Part shown: positions 35,521 to 43,904 of the stretch, one piece after another | Position numbering within the stretch: the first letter of the stretch is position 1 | How the letters are laid out: each line of letters begins with the position of its first letter | Assembly (NCBI GenBank): GCA_963794165.1 | Contig: CAWCCT010000011.1 | Location: 806,001-870,000 of the forward strand | Reading direction: 5' to 3' | From: PALSA-350 sp963794165 | GTDB taxonomy: Bacteria; Acidobacteriota; Terriglobia; Terriglobales; Acidobacteriaceae | Length of the DNA: 64,000 nucleotides | Made by a program: the position numbers and the translations under genes | The notes under the pieces: generated by a model | Database searches by the model: none | What the model saw: only the letters and a program-made list of their open reading frames with translations | What the model was told of the DNA's origin: nothing

Positions 35521-36284
35521 GAGAACGCGGCGGCCAAGGGGAGTGGAGAGCCTGCGTGAGAACTCGATCTGTAGTCCCGCAGGGACGGTTGATTGTAGCC
35601 CAGGACGCTAGTCCTGGGTAGGATTTGACAGCACGAGGAGTCCCGTTAGGGACGGCTGAAAATCGCCAGAGCCGTTCCTGGGTAGCTTTCAGTCGTCCCT
35701 GCGGGACTTTTCGGTCGGGTTGCGCAAACCCAGGACTGTCGTCCTGGGCTACACTCAACCAGAGCTGTCCAAATTAGCTGATTGGTCGACCTTGATGCGT
35801 TGATTCTATTGGTCAAGCTGGTGTTGCGAGCCGGGAATGCGAAATCAGGTTGGTGTCGAGAAGTGTAGGACGTACGGCACCACTTCCGCAGAGAAGGAAG
35901 GGCACCGTACGAAGGGCACGGCTTAAGCCGTGCCGCACAGAGCCTGAGCCAGCGAGGGCTTTAGCCCCTGAGGTACGCGTTTCCATGCATCGGCACGAAC
36001 AGCACCTACCTGTAACAACCGTACCTCAGCGGCTAAAGCCGTCCATGCACAAGAGGTCTATGGCACGGCTGAAGCCGTGCCCTTCGTACAGATTGGCCTG
36101 TCCGAAAACTCAATTTGGACAAGTCTGACACTCAACCGTCCTTGCGGGACTGAGTTTTAAAAAGCTCGGCAGCTCTCACGCAGACTCTGGCGCCCGATCC
36201 TGGATTTTTGTTTTCCTCGTTAAAGGAAACGCTGGTACATTGTGTCGATACTTATAAACCTCGACTGTGGAAAGGTAGTCCATA
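35521..36284. repeat. Cluster of REP-like palindromes after RND pump 1
   Basis: No gene is seen in these 764 bases. Four palindrome types recur: GTCCCGCAGGGAC-like (about 35574, 35640, 35690, 36131), CCCAGGACNNTAGTCCTGGG-like (35604 and 35730), GGCACGGCTTAAGCCGTGCC-like (35915 and 36062), and GGGCTTTAGCCCCTGAGGTACG with its inverse (35956 and 36020). The last two types are arranged head to head across 35900-36090, forming a larger inverted structure. The final 100 bases hold the promoter of the CotH-like gene. Confidence 0.75.
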
Positions 36285-37919
36285 TTGAAGCGAGGCTCCC
36301 TCCTGCTCATCCTTCTCTCCGCGCCAGTTGGTCTGTTGTCAGGATGCGGAGCCACTCCTGTACTACTGTTGAACGTCAGCACGCCGCCGATTCCTCTCTA
36401 TCCTGACAATACTTCCACGCAGGTCATCGCGGTTTCGGCAATTCTTAAGGCAGAACCGCATCAACCGATTTCGGTTAGCCTCAAGGGGCTTCCGGCCGGA
36501 GTCTCCGCGAGCCCTGCCACGCTTTCCTTGCTCAGCGACTACCCGGGGACATTCACGCTGACAGCAAGCACAACCGCCGGCGCCGCGGCCTTTGCCCAAG
36601 GTAATACCGAAGTCAGTTATCCGTTGACTATCCAGGCCACGGCAGGCACCTTGCAGGCGAGCGCAAGCGCAACCATGACGCTTTCGTTGTCCCACGCGGA
36701 TTTCGTGCCCACGACCCTGAACCTGCCGGAATTCGGCGTTACTACTGACAATGCCGCGCCCGTCGATTCCGAGAACGAGTACGTAACCGGCAGCATAAGC
36801 ATCACTCCGCAAGCAGGCAGCACGGACGCACCCTACAAAGGAACGATGGAGATCAAGGGTCACGGCAACAGCACCTGGCAGTTGCCGAAGAAGCCCTACA
36901 AAGTGAAGCTGAGCTCCAAATCGGGCCTGCTGGGAATGGCTAGTGGTAAGAACTGGATTCTGCTCGCCAACTATGACGACAAATCGCTACTCCGTGACCA
37001 GGTTGCCTTCGAAACGAGCCGGCGCCTGGGGATGGCATGGACACCGAACTCCAGATTCGTAGAGCTGTTTCTCAACAACCAATATGAAGGCAATTACCAG
37101 CTGACGGAAGAGATCGACATTGATAAGAATCGGGTCAACATTCCGGAGATGGCTACTACCGACATCTCAGGCAAAGCGGTGACTGGCGGCTACCTGATGG
37201 AAATCGATACCCGAGGCGACCCTGATGACATCCTCTTCAGGACATCGCGCGGAGTGATTTTCGATCTTCACGACCCCGATCCGGCCGCCCCGCAGCAGCT
37301 TAGTTACATTGAAGGCTATGTGCAGCAGGCCGAGGATGCGCTTTACTCTTCAGACTTCACCGATGCCACAACCGGGTATGCGCAGTATCTCGACAAGGAC
37401 AGCTTTATCGACTGGTACCTGGTAAACGAGATATTCAAGAATAACGACGCGATTTTCTGGTCCAGCTGCTGGCTCTACAAGGACCGCAGCGGCAAGATCT
37501 TTATGGGACCCGCCTGGGATTTCGACACAGGGGCAGGAAATATCAACTACAACGGGAACGATGATCCGACGGGATGGTGGCTCCGGTCCAACCCGCTAAC
37601 TTTTACCCAGTGGACGAAGCGGCTCTTTGACGATCCGGCGTTTGCAGCAGCCGTAGCAGCGCGGTGGAAGCAGCTAAAAACGAGTCAGTTTGACACCTTG
37701 CCCGCTTATATCGATCAGAACGCCGCAGCGCTGCAGCAGTCGCAGGAAAATAACTTTCAGCGTTGGCCGATTCTCGGCCAATATGTGTATCCGAATGCCG
37801 AGGTCGCGGGATCTTATCAAGGAGAAGTGGCCTACCTGAAGAGCTGGCTGACGCAACGAATCGCATGGATGGATTCGCAGCTCGATCCTGAAGCGCAAAG
37901 TAGTTTTCGGGCAAAGTAA
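36285..37919 (+). CDS. CotH-family protein kinase-like lipoprotein
   Basis: The product (544 aa) uses a TTG start preceded by GGAAAGG and begins MKRGSLLLILLSAPVGLLSGCGAT, a lipoprotein signal with lipobox LSGC. Residues about 30-140 are an Ig-like beta domain. The CotH domain covers about 150-500: MEIKGHGNSTWQLPKKPYK, WILLANYDDKSLLRDQVAFE, LTEEIDIDKNRVNIPE, WYLVNEIFKNND and GPAWDFDTGAGN, which fit the atypical kinase fold that in spore-forming bacteria phosphorylates coat proteins. It is probably surface-exposed; the target is unknown. It stands alone between two repeat clusters. Confidence 0.9.
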   Translation: MKRGSLLLILLSAPVGLLSGCGATPVLLLNVSTPPIPLYPDNTSTQVIAVSAILKAEPHQPISVSLKGLPAGVSASPATLSLLSDYPGTFTLTASTTAGAAAFAQGNTEVSYPLTIQATAGTLQASASATMTLSLSHADFVPTTLNLPEFGVTTDNAAPVDSENEYVTGSISITPQAGSTDAPYKGTMEIKGHGNSTWQLPKKPYKVKLSSKSGLLGMASGKNWILLANYDDKSLLRDQVAFETSRRLGMAWTPNSRFVELFLNNQYEGNYQLTEEIDIDKNRVNIPEMATTDISGKAVTGGYLMEIDTRGDPDDILFRTSRGVIFDLHDPDPAAPQQLSYIEGYVQQAEDALYSSDFTDATTGYAQYLDKDSFIDWYLVNEIFKNNDAIFWSSCWLYKDRSGKIFMGPAWDFDTGAGNINYNGNDDPTGWWLRSNPLTFTQWTKRLFDDPAFAAAVAARWKQLKTSQFDTLPAYIDQNAAALQQSQENNFQRWPILGQYVYPNAEVAGSYQGEVAYLKSWLTQRIAWMDSQLDPEAQSSFRAK

Positions 37920-38257
37920 TCTCAAGTCAAGGCATTAGCGCGGTAGAGTGCCGCACCTACGGCGCTCGTCATGCGTCCTCAATTTCCCAGCCCTTCCGGG
38001 CTGGGCTATGTTTAGGGCGACGGCCCTCCGGGCCTTGATTTTTGGGCAGTATAAGAATTGATTCGGCATGAATCATCGCAAAGACGTACCTCAGGGGCTA
38101 AAGCCCTTATGCGTCTTGCGGCACGGCTGAAGACGTGACGCTATCCCACAGCCTGGTTTACAAAGCTAAGCCTCGATTGGTCCTTGGAGGTCGACGGTTA
38201 AGGCTCGCGGTACCCAAGATTTGCCGGCAAAGGAAGAGGTTCAGGCCTTCGGGTAGG
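37920..38257. repeat. REP-like palindromes downstream of the CotH-like gene
   Basis: Contains CCCAGCCCTTCCGGGCTGGG (about 37987-38006), GACGGCCCTCCGGGCC (about 38019), the CGTACCTCAGGGGCTAAAGCCC type also found near 36020 (at about 38089), and a decayed GGCACGGCTGAAGACGTG. No gene is seen. The first palindrome may terminate the CotH-like transcript. Confidence 0.65.
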
Positions 38258-38983
38258 CTACTCCACCTGAAGCAGCGCGGCGCTTCCCTCACGGATGCTC
38301 ACCGTTTGATGAGTTGACTCAAGACGGAAGGCGCCGTCCCTGGCAGTCAAGTGGTCGCTATAGAAGTCGAACAGACCGCAGGCATCTGGTGAGAAAATGG
38401 CTACCGATTGCTCGGTCTGCGTTCCGTTGCAACCTGCGCCTCCGGGGAGAAGACGTGCGAAAACCCCCTGCTTTTTGTTGTAGCCGATAATATCGTCGTA
38501 TGGTCCGTCGGTGACGCGCTTGCCGACAGGGGAATAGTGCCCTCCGCCGATCAGCACCATCGTCCCCGGCGCATCGGTTTCGTCGACGCGCTGCGGGCTG
38601 AGCGCCTGCACCACAGCCATAGCGCTCGCTAGCGCGCGCACTGAGGTGGCGACTTGATTTTCAGCGACGTGGTCGAACTGGATCGAGAGATAAGAGGGCT
38701 GCTGGACGGCATAGGGCGTTTCATCAAACTTGAAGGGCCGCGCTTCGACTACATGCCCGGTGACCAGGGTTCCCTTGGGAAGCTGCTCCCCGTTGGGCAG
38801 CAGGACCACTTGCATGGTCTTGGCTGTCACCACATCGCCGACCTTTGCCTTTTTGGCGTCGATGGTGTGGGTAAAGATAACCGGCAGGGCTGTCTCGCCC
38901 GGCAGCGTTATGGCCCAACTTGCCGGGGTAAATGCCGCACAGCCGAGCAAGGCAAAGGAGAGGAGAGAGCGGATACTGGTCAT
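38258..38983 (-). CDS. Secreted hypothetical protein
   Basis: From ATG 38983, with AGGAGG 9 bases ahead, the product is 241 aa with a signal peptide (MTSIRSLLSFALLGCAAFTPASWA). The mature part contains KVGDVVTAKTMQVVLLPNGEQLPKGTLVTGHVVEA (in parts), a pattern of beta strands seen in acidobacterial secreted proteins that resemble TrbI/VirB10-like 'GTLLTG' barrels. I know no function. Four cysteines near the C-terminus may form disulfides. It is divergent from the response-regulator gene, and the tandem CCTGAC boxes between them could control both. Confidence 0.75.
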   Translation of the reverse strand: MTSIRSLLSFALLGCAAFTPASWAITLPGETALPVIFTHTIDAKKAKVGDVVTAKTMQVVLLPNGEQLPKGTLVTGHVVEARPFKFDETPYAVQQPSYLSIQFDHVAENQVATSVRALASAMAVVQALSPQRVDETDAPGTMVLIGGGHYSPVGKRVTDGPYDDIIGYNKKQGVFARLLPGGAGCNGTQTEQSVAIFSPDACGLFDFYSDHLTARDGAFRLESTHQTVSIREGSAALLQVE

Positions 38984-39033
38984 GGTTGTGAACCTCCTGG
39001 AGCCATTCACAACGGAATTTGAGCACTCATCCG

Positions 39034-39066
39034 CCTTACAAAAGCCTGACGTTTTCCTGACATTTT
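39034..39066 (+). promoter_or_regulatory. Triple 11-bp tandem repeat, putative response-regulator operator
   Basis: Three head-to-tail 11-mers are seen: CCTTACAAAAG, CCTGACGTTTT and CCTGACATTTT. Direct repeats at 11-bp pitch are the usual binding pattern of OmpR/PhoB-family regulators, which bind as head-to-tail dimers. The site lies 63 bases before the response-regulator start and 51 bases before the divergent gene, which fits autoregulation. Confidence 0.6.
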
Positions 39067-39128
39067 GGGGTTGCCCGGGTGGAGCGGCCGCGGAAGCTTG
39101 TACATTTTTAGGCAGGTTAGAAGCAGGC

Positions 39129-39812
39129 TTGAACATCTTATTGGTTGAAGACGAACGCAAGCTGGCGGATGCAGTTGCTGAGGGGCTGCAGGGGGAGGGC
39201 TACGCGGTTACCCTTGCGCCCAGCGGCGAAGATGCGCTTTCTTCCGTACGCCGCCTTCACTTCGACCTGGTTCTGCTCGACGTGATGCTTCCCAGACGCA
39301 GCGGTTTGGAAGTATTGGGAGATATGCGAAGAACTGGTCTCAATGTTCCCGTTCTGATTCTCACATCGCGGGATTCCATTGAAGATCGAGTGCTCGGCCT
39401 GGACGCGGGAGCGGACGACTACCTGGTAAAGCCTTTCGCGTTCGCCGAGTTGCTCGCTCGGATTCGGGCCCTGATGCGGCGCAACCTGCCGGCAGCTCCC
39501 TCGTCGTTGCGGATAGCCGATTTGATCGTTGAGTTGGACGCGCGTACGGCCACCCGGGCAGGCAGGAAACTGGAGCTCACTGCGCGGGAGTTCGACCTGC
39601 TGGAGTATCTACTCTTGAACTGCGGCTCGGTTGTTTCGCGAGAGATGCTTGCGCGCGAAGTCTGGAAGCAGGTTTTGCGCTATACCCCATTGGATAATGT
39701 GATTGATGTGCAGATCACCAGGCTGCGGCGCAAACTTGATAGTGATTCCCCAAGGAAGTTGCTGCACACCGTCCGCGGCGTGGGGTTCGTGCTCCGGGAA
39801 GACGCACCGTAA
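39129..39812 (+). CDS. OmpR-family response regulator
   Basis: The product begins at TTG 39129 (MNILLVEDERKLADAV), 227 aa, normal for the family; the open frame upstream to 38730 overlaps the divergent gene and is not coding. The receiver domain has the acidic pair in VEDE, phospho-acceptor Asp51 in VLLDVMLP, and Lys in LVKPFAF. The C-terminal winged helix (LTAREFDLLEYLLLN through IDVQITRLRRKLD and GVGFVL) binds DNA. The sensor kinase gene starts immediately after the stop. The tandem repeat upstream is its likely own operator. Confidence 0.94.
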   Translation: MNILLVEDERKLADAVAEGLQGEGYAVTLAPSGEDALSSVRRLHFDLVLLDVMLPRRSGLEVLGDMRRTGLNVPVLILTSRDSIEDRVLGLDAGADDYLVKPFAFAELLARIRALMRRNLPAAPSSLRIADLIVELDARTATRAGRKLELTAREFDLLEYLLLNCGSVVSREMLAREVWKQVLRYTPLDNVIDVQITRLRRKLDSDSPRKLLHTVRGVGFVLREDAP

Positions 39813-41225
39813 ATGTTGCGATACAACAACGTCCGCCACCGCATAACGCTGTGGTACATCGGCGTATTCGGCCTTGTGTTGCTACTCTTCATCTGTGGCG
39901 CGACGGTGCTGGAATATTGGCAGCTCACCCGCCAGCTGTACCATGCGGAGATCCAGGACATTGAAACCGCGGAGGGCCTGCTCGCCTTTGCGCCCGATGG
40001 CCGCCTGATGCTCCACGAGGAATACCATAACCATCCTCAATCGATACTGCTGCTCGACCGCTACATGGAGGTGCTTAGTCCAACAGGTCAGGTCCTTCTG
40101 CGCAATGACAAACTACGAGGGCAGAACTTAGGGGGACCGCCCTTCGCCAACGAAGGCCTTTTCGGCTACAACGAGCGCAGAGTGCGGCTGGATGATGGAA
40201 CGCGCTTACTGCTCATCAGCCACATTCATTCGATCGGAAACCAGCCTCTGCTGATTCGGCTGGCCTACAGCTCGGCGCCGGTCGAACACGGAGTAGTGCA
40301 GTTTGTCGCACTGCTCTTGCTGGCGGTGCCGCCCGCACTCGTGTTTGCGGGTGTGGCCGGCTACCGCATGGCGCGTAAGGTGTTGCAGCCCCTGGATAAG
40401 ATGGCGCTGCGCGCTGAAACTATTACAGCCAGCGCTCTCGATCAACGGCTGCCGATCGAGAATCCTAACGATGAACTGGGCCGCATGGCCCGAGTTCTCA
40501 ACGATCTGCTTGAGCGGCTGCAGAACTCGTTCGAAACCCTCAAGCGCTTTACCGCCGACGCATCGCACGAGTTACGAACCCCGCTCAGCTCCATCCGCAG
40601 CGTTGGCGAAGTAGGCTTGCAGCGGGTGCACACGCCGGAAGAATATCGAGACATCATCGGGAGCATGTTGGAGGAAGTAACCCGGCTGACGGGAACGGTG
40701 GACGGGCTGCTCTCTATAAGCAGGGCGGATGCGGGACAGGTCGTACTCCACAAGACCACGTTCAGCGCGCTGCGCCTGGCACGAGAGGTAGTCGCGCTTC
40801 TCGGCTTGTTGGCAGAGGAGAAAGGGCAGCAGATCCAGATTGAGGGAGACGGAGACTTGTGTGTAAGTGCCGACCGCGCTGTAGTGCAGCGCGGCTTAGC
40901 GAATATCGTAGAGAACGCGATCAAATATGGACCCAGCGCAAGCGAAATTTCTATTCTCGTGGCGAGAAGTGGAAACTACGTAGACATTGCGGTTGAGGAT
41001 CGTGGAGAGACCATCGACGAGAATTTGAGAGAGAAGATTTTCGAGAGATTCTTCAGAGTAGACGCGTCGCGCTCACGGGAAGCAGGCGGTAGCGGCCTGG
41101 GCCTGGCTATTGCCAAGTGGGCGATTGAGGTCAATGGGGGCAGCGTAGGACTACAGCCGGGGCAAGGTGGAGGAAACCTTTTTCTGGTACGGATTCCCGC
41201 CGCTTCGGACCAGTTGAAGCCGTAG
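39813..41225 (+). CDS. Sensor histidine kinase (HAMP, HisKA, HATPase)
   Basis: This 470-residue inner-membrane kinase has a first helix at about 14-35 (ITLWYIGVFGLVLLLFICGATVL, in parts), a periplasmic sensor of about 130 residues, a second helix at about 163-185, a HAMP linker (KVLQPLDKMALRAETI), an H-box with His252 in DASHELRTPLSS, an N-box in NIVENAIKYG, and G-boxes around GGSGLGLAIAKWAIEVNGG. The layout resembles CusS-type metal or envelope sensors, but the signal is unknown. Its ATG follows the response-regulator stop with no gap, so the pair is translated together. Confidence 0.94.
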   Translation: MLRYNNVRHRITLWYIGVFGLVLLLFICGATVLEYWQLTRQLYHAEIQDIETAEGLLAFAPDGRLMLHEEYHNHPQSILLLDRYMEVLSPTGQVLLRNDKLRGQNLGGPPFANEGLFGYNERRVRLDDGTRLLLISHIHSIGNQPLLIRLAYSSAPVEHGVVQFVALLLLAVPPALVFAGVAGYRMARKVLQPLDKMALRAETITASALDQRLPIENPNDELGRMARVLNDLLERLQNSFETLKRFTADASHELRTPLSSIRSVGEVGLQRVHTPEEYRDIIGSMLEEVTRLTGTVDGLLSISRADAGQVVLHKTTFSALRLAREVVALLGLLAEEKGQQIQIEGDGDLCVSADRAVVQRGLANIVENAIKYGPSASEISILVARSGNYVDIAVEDRGETIDENLREKIFERFFRVDASRSREAGGSGLGLAIAKWAIEVNGGSVGLQPGQGGGNLFLVRIPAASDQLKP

Positions 41226-41287
41226 TGGTGGTGCGGCTTACTTACGAAGTTTCCGGTACGACGAAAGCCCACCAAGGGAGTGGATGC

Positions 41288-42001
41288 ATGCTGATTTTTA
41301 TAGTTGAGCGCGAAGAAAATGCTGCATCGTTCCTTTCGGCCACCTTGGAAAACGCCGGTTTTACGGTTCGGATTTTTCATGAAGGAGCGACTGTCTTGCG
41401 AGAAGCGTTGAATGAAGAGCCAGCTCTGATCGTTCTCGATGAGGTTACCTCTTTGCAAGGATTGGAAACCCAGGGTGGGCTGAGGTTCACCCGGAAGATT
41501 GTACTTTCAGCGCGCACCAGCGAGGGCGAGAAAGTCCAAGCGCTCGAATCCGGTGCGGACGATTACATCACGAAACCATTGAGCGCACGCGAATTCGTTG
41601 CGAGGGTACGCGCGGTGCTAAGGAGCAGGCAAGCGCTGGACCCTGCAAACAATGTTCTACGTATCGGCAGCCTTTCCATCGATCTGGACGCGAGGAGAAC
41701 CTGGACATCGGAGCAAGAAGTGTTTTTGACCGCAACCGAGTTCAACTTACTCTCATACTTTATGCGTCATGCCGGCCGGGTTCTTTCTCGAAAACAATTG
41801 GAGACAGAATTTTGGCCAGGGGAGATGGGGGACCGACGGATCGTCGATGTATACATCCGCCGGTTGCGCCAAAAAATAGAACCTGACCCGTCCAATCCTG
41901 TCACGCTCATCACATGCAGGGGGGATGGATACATGCTCTTTGGCTCGAATGGTCCTACGAGAATGCCCTCATCCAGCAAACCTGATGAGTCCCGCGAGTG
42001 A
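41288..42001 (+). CDS. Atypical OmpR-family response regulator
   Basis: From ATG 41288 (GGGAG ahead) the product is 237 aa. The DNA-binding winged helix is normal (LTATEFNLLSYFMRHAG, VDVYIRRLRQKIEPD). The receiver is unusual. The acidic pair is VEREE in place of VEDD/VEDE. Asp51 is kept in IVLDEV, but the loop after it (TSLQGLETQGGLRFTRK) lacks the usual MLPxxxG turn. Lys is kept in ITKPL. It may be poorly phosphorylated or work by other cues. It lies 62 bases after the kinase gene on the same strand and may share that kinase. Confidence 0.88.
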   Translation: MLIFIVEREENAASFLSATLENAGFTVRIFHEGATVLREALNEEPALIVLDEVTSLQGLETQGGLRFTRKIVLSARTSEGEKVQALESGADDYITKPLSAREFVARVRAVLRSRQALDPANNVLRIGSLSIDLDARRTWTSEQEVFLTATEFNLLSYFMRHAGRVLSRKQLETEFWPGEMGDRRIVDVYIRRLRQKIEPDPSNPVTLITCRGDGYMLFGSNGPTRMPSSSKPDESRE

Positions 42002-42177
42002 TTGTTCTTTGTTGGGGGCCGCAGGGGTGCTGACTCGATTGTTGACACCATCGAAAAACCTGGATTAGTGAGGAGGTCGACCCCAGCCCGTGGATCGAAG
42101 CATCCTTATTAAGTTCCGACTCGTCTACTCAACCAAGCCACATCTGAAAACTTTCGAAGATGTGTCGGGGTGAAGAG

Positions 42178-42882
42178 ATGAGTATTCCGCCGGACGACGA
42201 GTTTGAAGAGGAAGAGAAAGAACTTGAGAAGCACGAGCTCCGCTTTGAGCTGAGCCGACGCCGCTTCATGCAGGCAGCCGGGGTTATTTCAGCCGGCATC
42301 GCTGTGGGCGTACCGAATGCTTCCGCTGCTGATACGCCGGTATCTAAGACTCAGGCAATCACATTAAAGGTCAATGGGCAGTCAAAGACGCTTTCGCTCG
42401 ATACCCGGACTTCTCTGCTTGATGCACTGCGGGAATCGATGGAGCTGACAGGCACCAAGAAAGGTTGCGACCACGGGCAGTGCGGGGCATGTACCGTCCT
42501 GGTCGACGGCCGCCGAGTGAACTCGTGCCTGACGCTGGCGTTTGCGGCTGAGGGCTCCGAGATCACCACCATCGAAGGGCTTGCCACCGCCTCCGACCCC
42601 AAGGACGTTAGTGAACTGCACCCCATGCAGGCCGCGTTCCTCGAGCACGATGGCTACCAATGCGGATATTGCACACCGGGGCAAATCTGCTCGGCGATAG
42701 CAGCGGTCGAGGAGCATAAGCGCGGGGCACTCTCGATCGTGAGCTTCCATACCGGCAAGACCGAGCATCCTGAGATGACCGATGACGAGATCAAGGAGCG
42801 CATGAGCGGCAATATCTGCCGCTGCGGCGCCTACCCCAACATCGTAGCTGCGGTTCGCGCAGTGGCGGGAGCATCCGCATGA
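42178..42882 (+). CDS. paoA: Tat-exported [2Fe-2S] subunit of molybdenum aldehyde oxidoreductase (PaoA-like)
   Basis: Starting at ATG 42178 (GGGGTGAAGAG ahead), the product is 234 aa. It carries the twin-arginine motif SRRRFM at residues 26-31 and a hydrophobic stretch to about 50, so the folded complex is exported through Tat. Eight cysteines ligate two [2Fe-2S] clusters: the plant-type set beginning CDHGQCGAC, and the second set in CGYCTPGQIC and NICRCGAY. The unusually acidic leader (DDEFEEEEKELEKHE) before the Tat motif is odd. It overlaps the FAD subunit gene by four bases; the three genes form one operon. Confidence 0.93.
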   Translation: MSIPPDDEFEEEEKELEKHELRFELSRRRFMQAAGVISAGIAVGVPNASAADTPVSKTQAITLKVNGQSKTLSLDTRTSLLDALRESMELTGTKKGCDHGQCGACTVLVDGRRVNSCLTLAFAAEGSEITTIEGLATASDPKDVSELHPMQAAFLEHDGYQCGYCTPGQICSAIAAVEEHKRGALSIVSFHTGKTEHPEMTDDEIKERMSGNICRCGAYPNIVAAVRAVAGASA

Positions 42883-43904
42883 AAGCTTTTAACTACGAAC
42901 GCGCAACAGCGACCGAAGGCGCGATCCACGCTGGAGCCGCGCGGGGCGCGAAGTTCCTGGCCGGCGGGACAAATCTCGTCGACCTGATGAAATATGGGAT
43001 TGAATCGCCGACGACTCTTGTCGATATCAACCATCTCGAGTTGAAGGAGATTGTCGCAGGGCCCGATGGTGGAGTAAAGGTCGGCGCGCTGGTGAAGAAC
43101 TCCGATCTGGCGAATCATCCCCTGATCAAGAGCCAGTATCCGCTGCTGTCACAGGCGCTGCTGAGCGGCGCCTCTCCGCAATTGCGTAATATGGCCACGA
43201 CCGGGGGCAACTTGCTGCAACGGACGCGCTGCTACTACTTTACCGATATCAGCTTTCCGGCCTGCAATAAACGAGACCCGGGCTCGGGGTGTGCCGCGAT
43301 CAAGGGTTATAACCGTATTCACGCAATCCTGGGCCAAACCGACAAAGGCCCGTCGAGCGGTGAGACCTGCATTGCGACCAACCCGTCGGACATGAATGTC
43401 GCCATGGCAGCGCTTGGGGCCACGATCGATGTCGAGAGCCCAAAGGGCAAACGAACCATTCCCTTCGCGGAATTTCATAGGCTGCCCGGTTCGACTCCAT
43501 GGCTTGACACGACGCTGAGGCCGGATGAGTTGATCGTTGCGGTCACTTTGCCCCCAGCCAGATTTTCCAGGAATGCCTACTACCTGAAGATTCGCGATCG
43601 TAACAGTTACGCTTTTGCATTGATCTCTGTAGCCGCTGGTCTCGAGTTGGAGGGCGGCCTGATCAAATCCGCTGGCCTGGCGTTGGGCGGCGTCGCGCTG
43701 AAGCCCTGGCGAGATACAGAAGCCGAGAAGGCGTTGGCCGGCAAGGCAGCAGGGAACGAAGCATTTCAGCGCGCGGCCGAGATCCTTCTTAAGGACGCGA
43801 AAGGTTACGAGCACAATCAGTTCAAGATTGAAATGGCAAAACACGGCGTGGTGCGGGCGTTGACGCTCGCCTCGCAGGGCACAACAGAAGGGATGCAGGC
43901 GTAA
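42879..43904 (+). CDS. paoB: FAD-binding subunit of molybdenum aldehyde oxidoreductase (PaoB-like)
   Basis: The 341-residue protein has the FAD-binding PCMH fold (FLAGGTNLVDLMKYGIESP, MATTGGNLLQRTRC) and a CO-dehydrogenase flavoprotein C-terminal domain. The extra cysteine loop RCYYFTDISFPACNKRDPGS, continuing GCAAIKGYNR, matches the [4Fe-4S] insertion known in E. coli PaoB and 4-hydroxybenzoyl-CoA reductase-like subunits. It passes electrons from the Fe-S subunit to the final acceptor. It has no signal of its own and probably rides with the Tat-tagged subunit. It overlaps both neighbours. Confidence 0.93.
   Translation: MKAFNYERATATEGAIHAGAARGAKFLAGGTNLVDLMKYGIESPTTLVDINHLELKEIVAGPDGGVKVGALVKNSDLANHPLIKSQYPLLSQALLSGASPQLRNMATTGGNLLQRTRCYYFTDISFPACNKRDPGSGCAAIKGYNRIHAILGQTDKGPSSGETCIATNPSDMNVAMAALGATIDVESPKGKRTIPFAEFHRLPGSTPWLDTTLRPDELIVAVTLPPARFSRNAYYLKIRDRNSYAFALISVAAGLELEGGLIKSAGLALGGVALKPWRDTEAEKALAGKAAGNEAFQRAAEILLKDAKGYEHNQFKIEMAKHGVVRALTLASQGTTEGMQA

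Noticed and set aside
38730..39128. N-terminal extension of the OmpR-family regulator
   Set aside because: It overlaps the divergent secreted-protein gene, and the receiver domain begins exactly at TTG 39129 with the usual spacing to Asp51.
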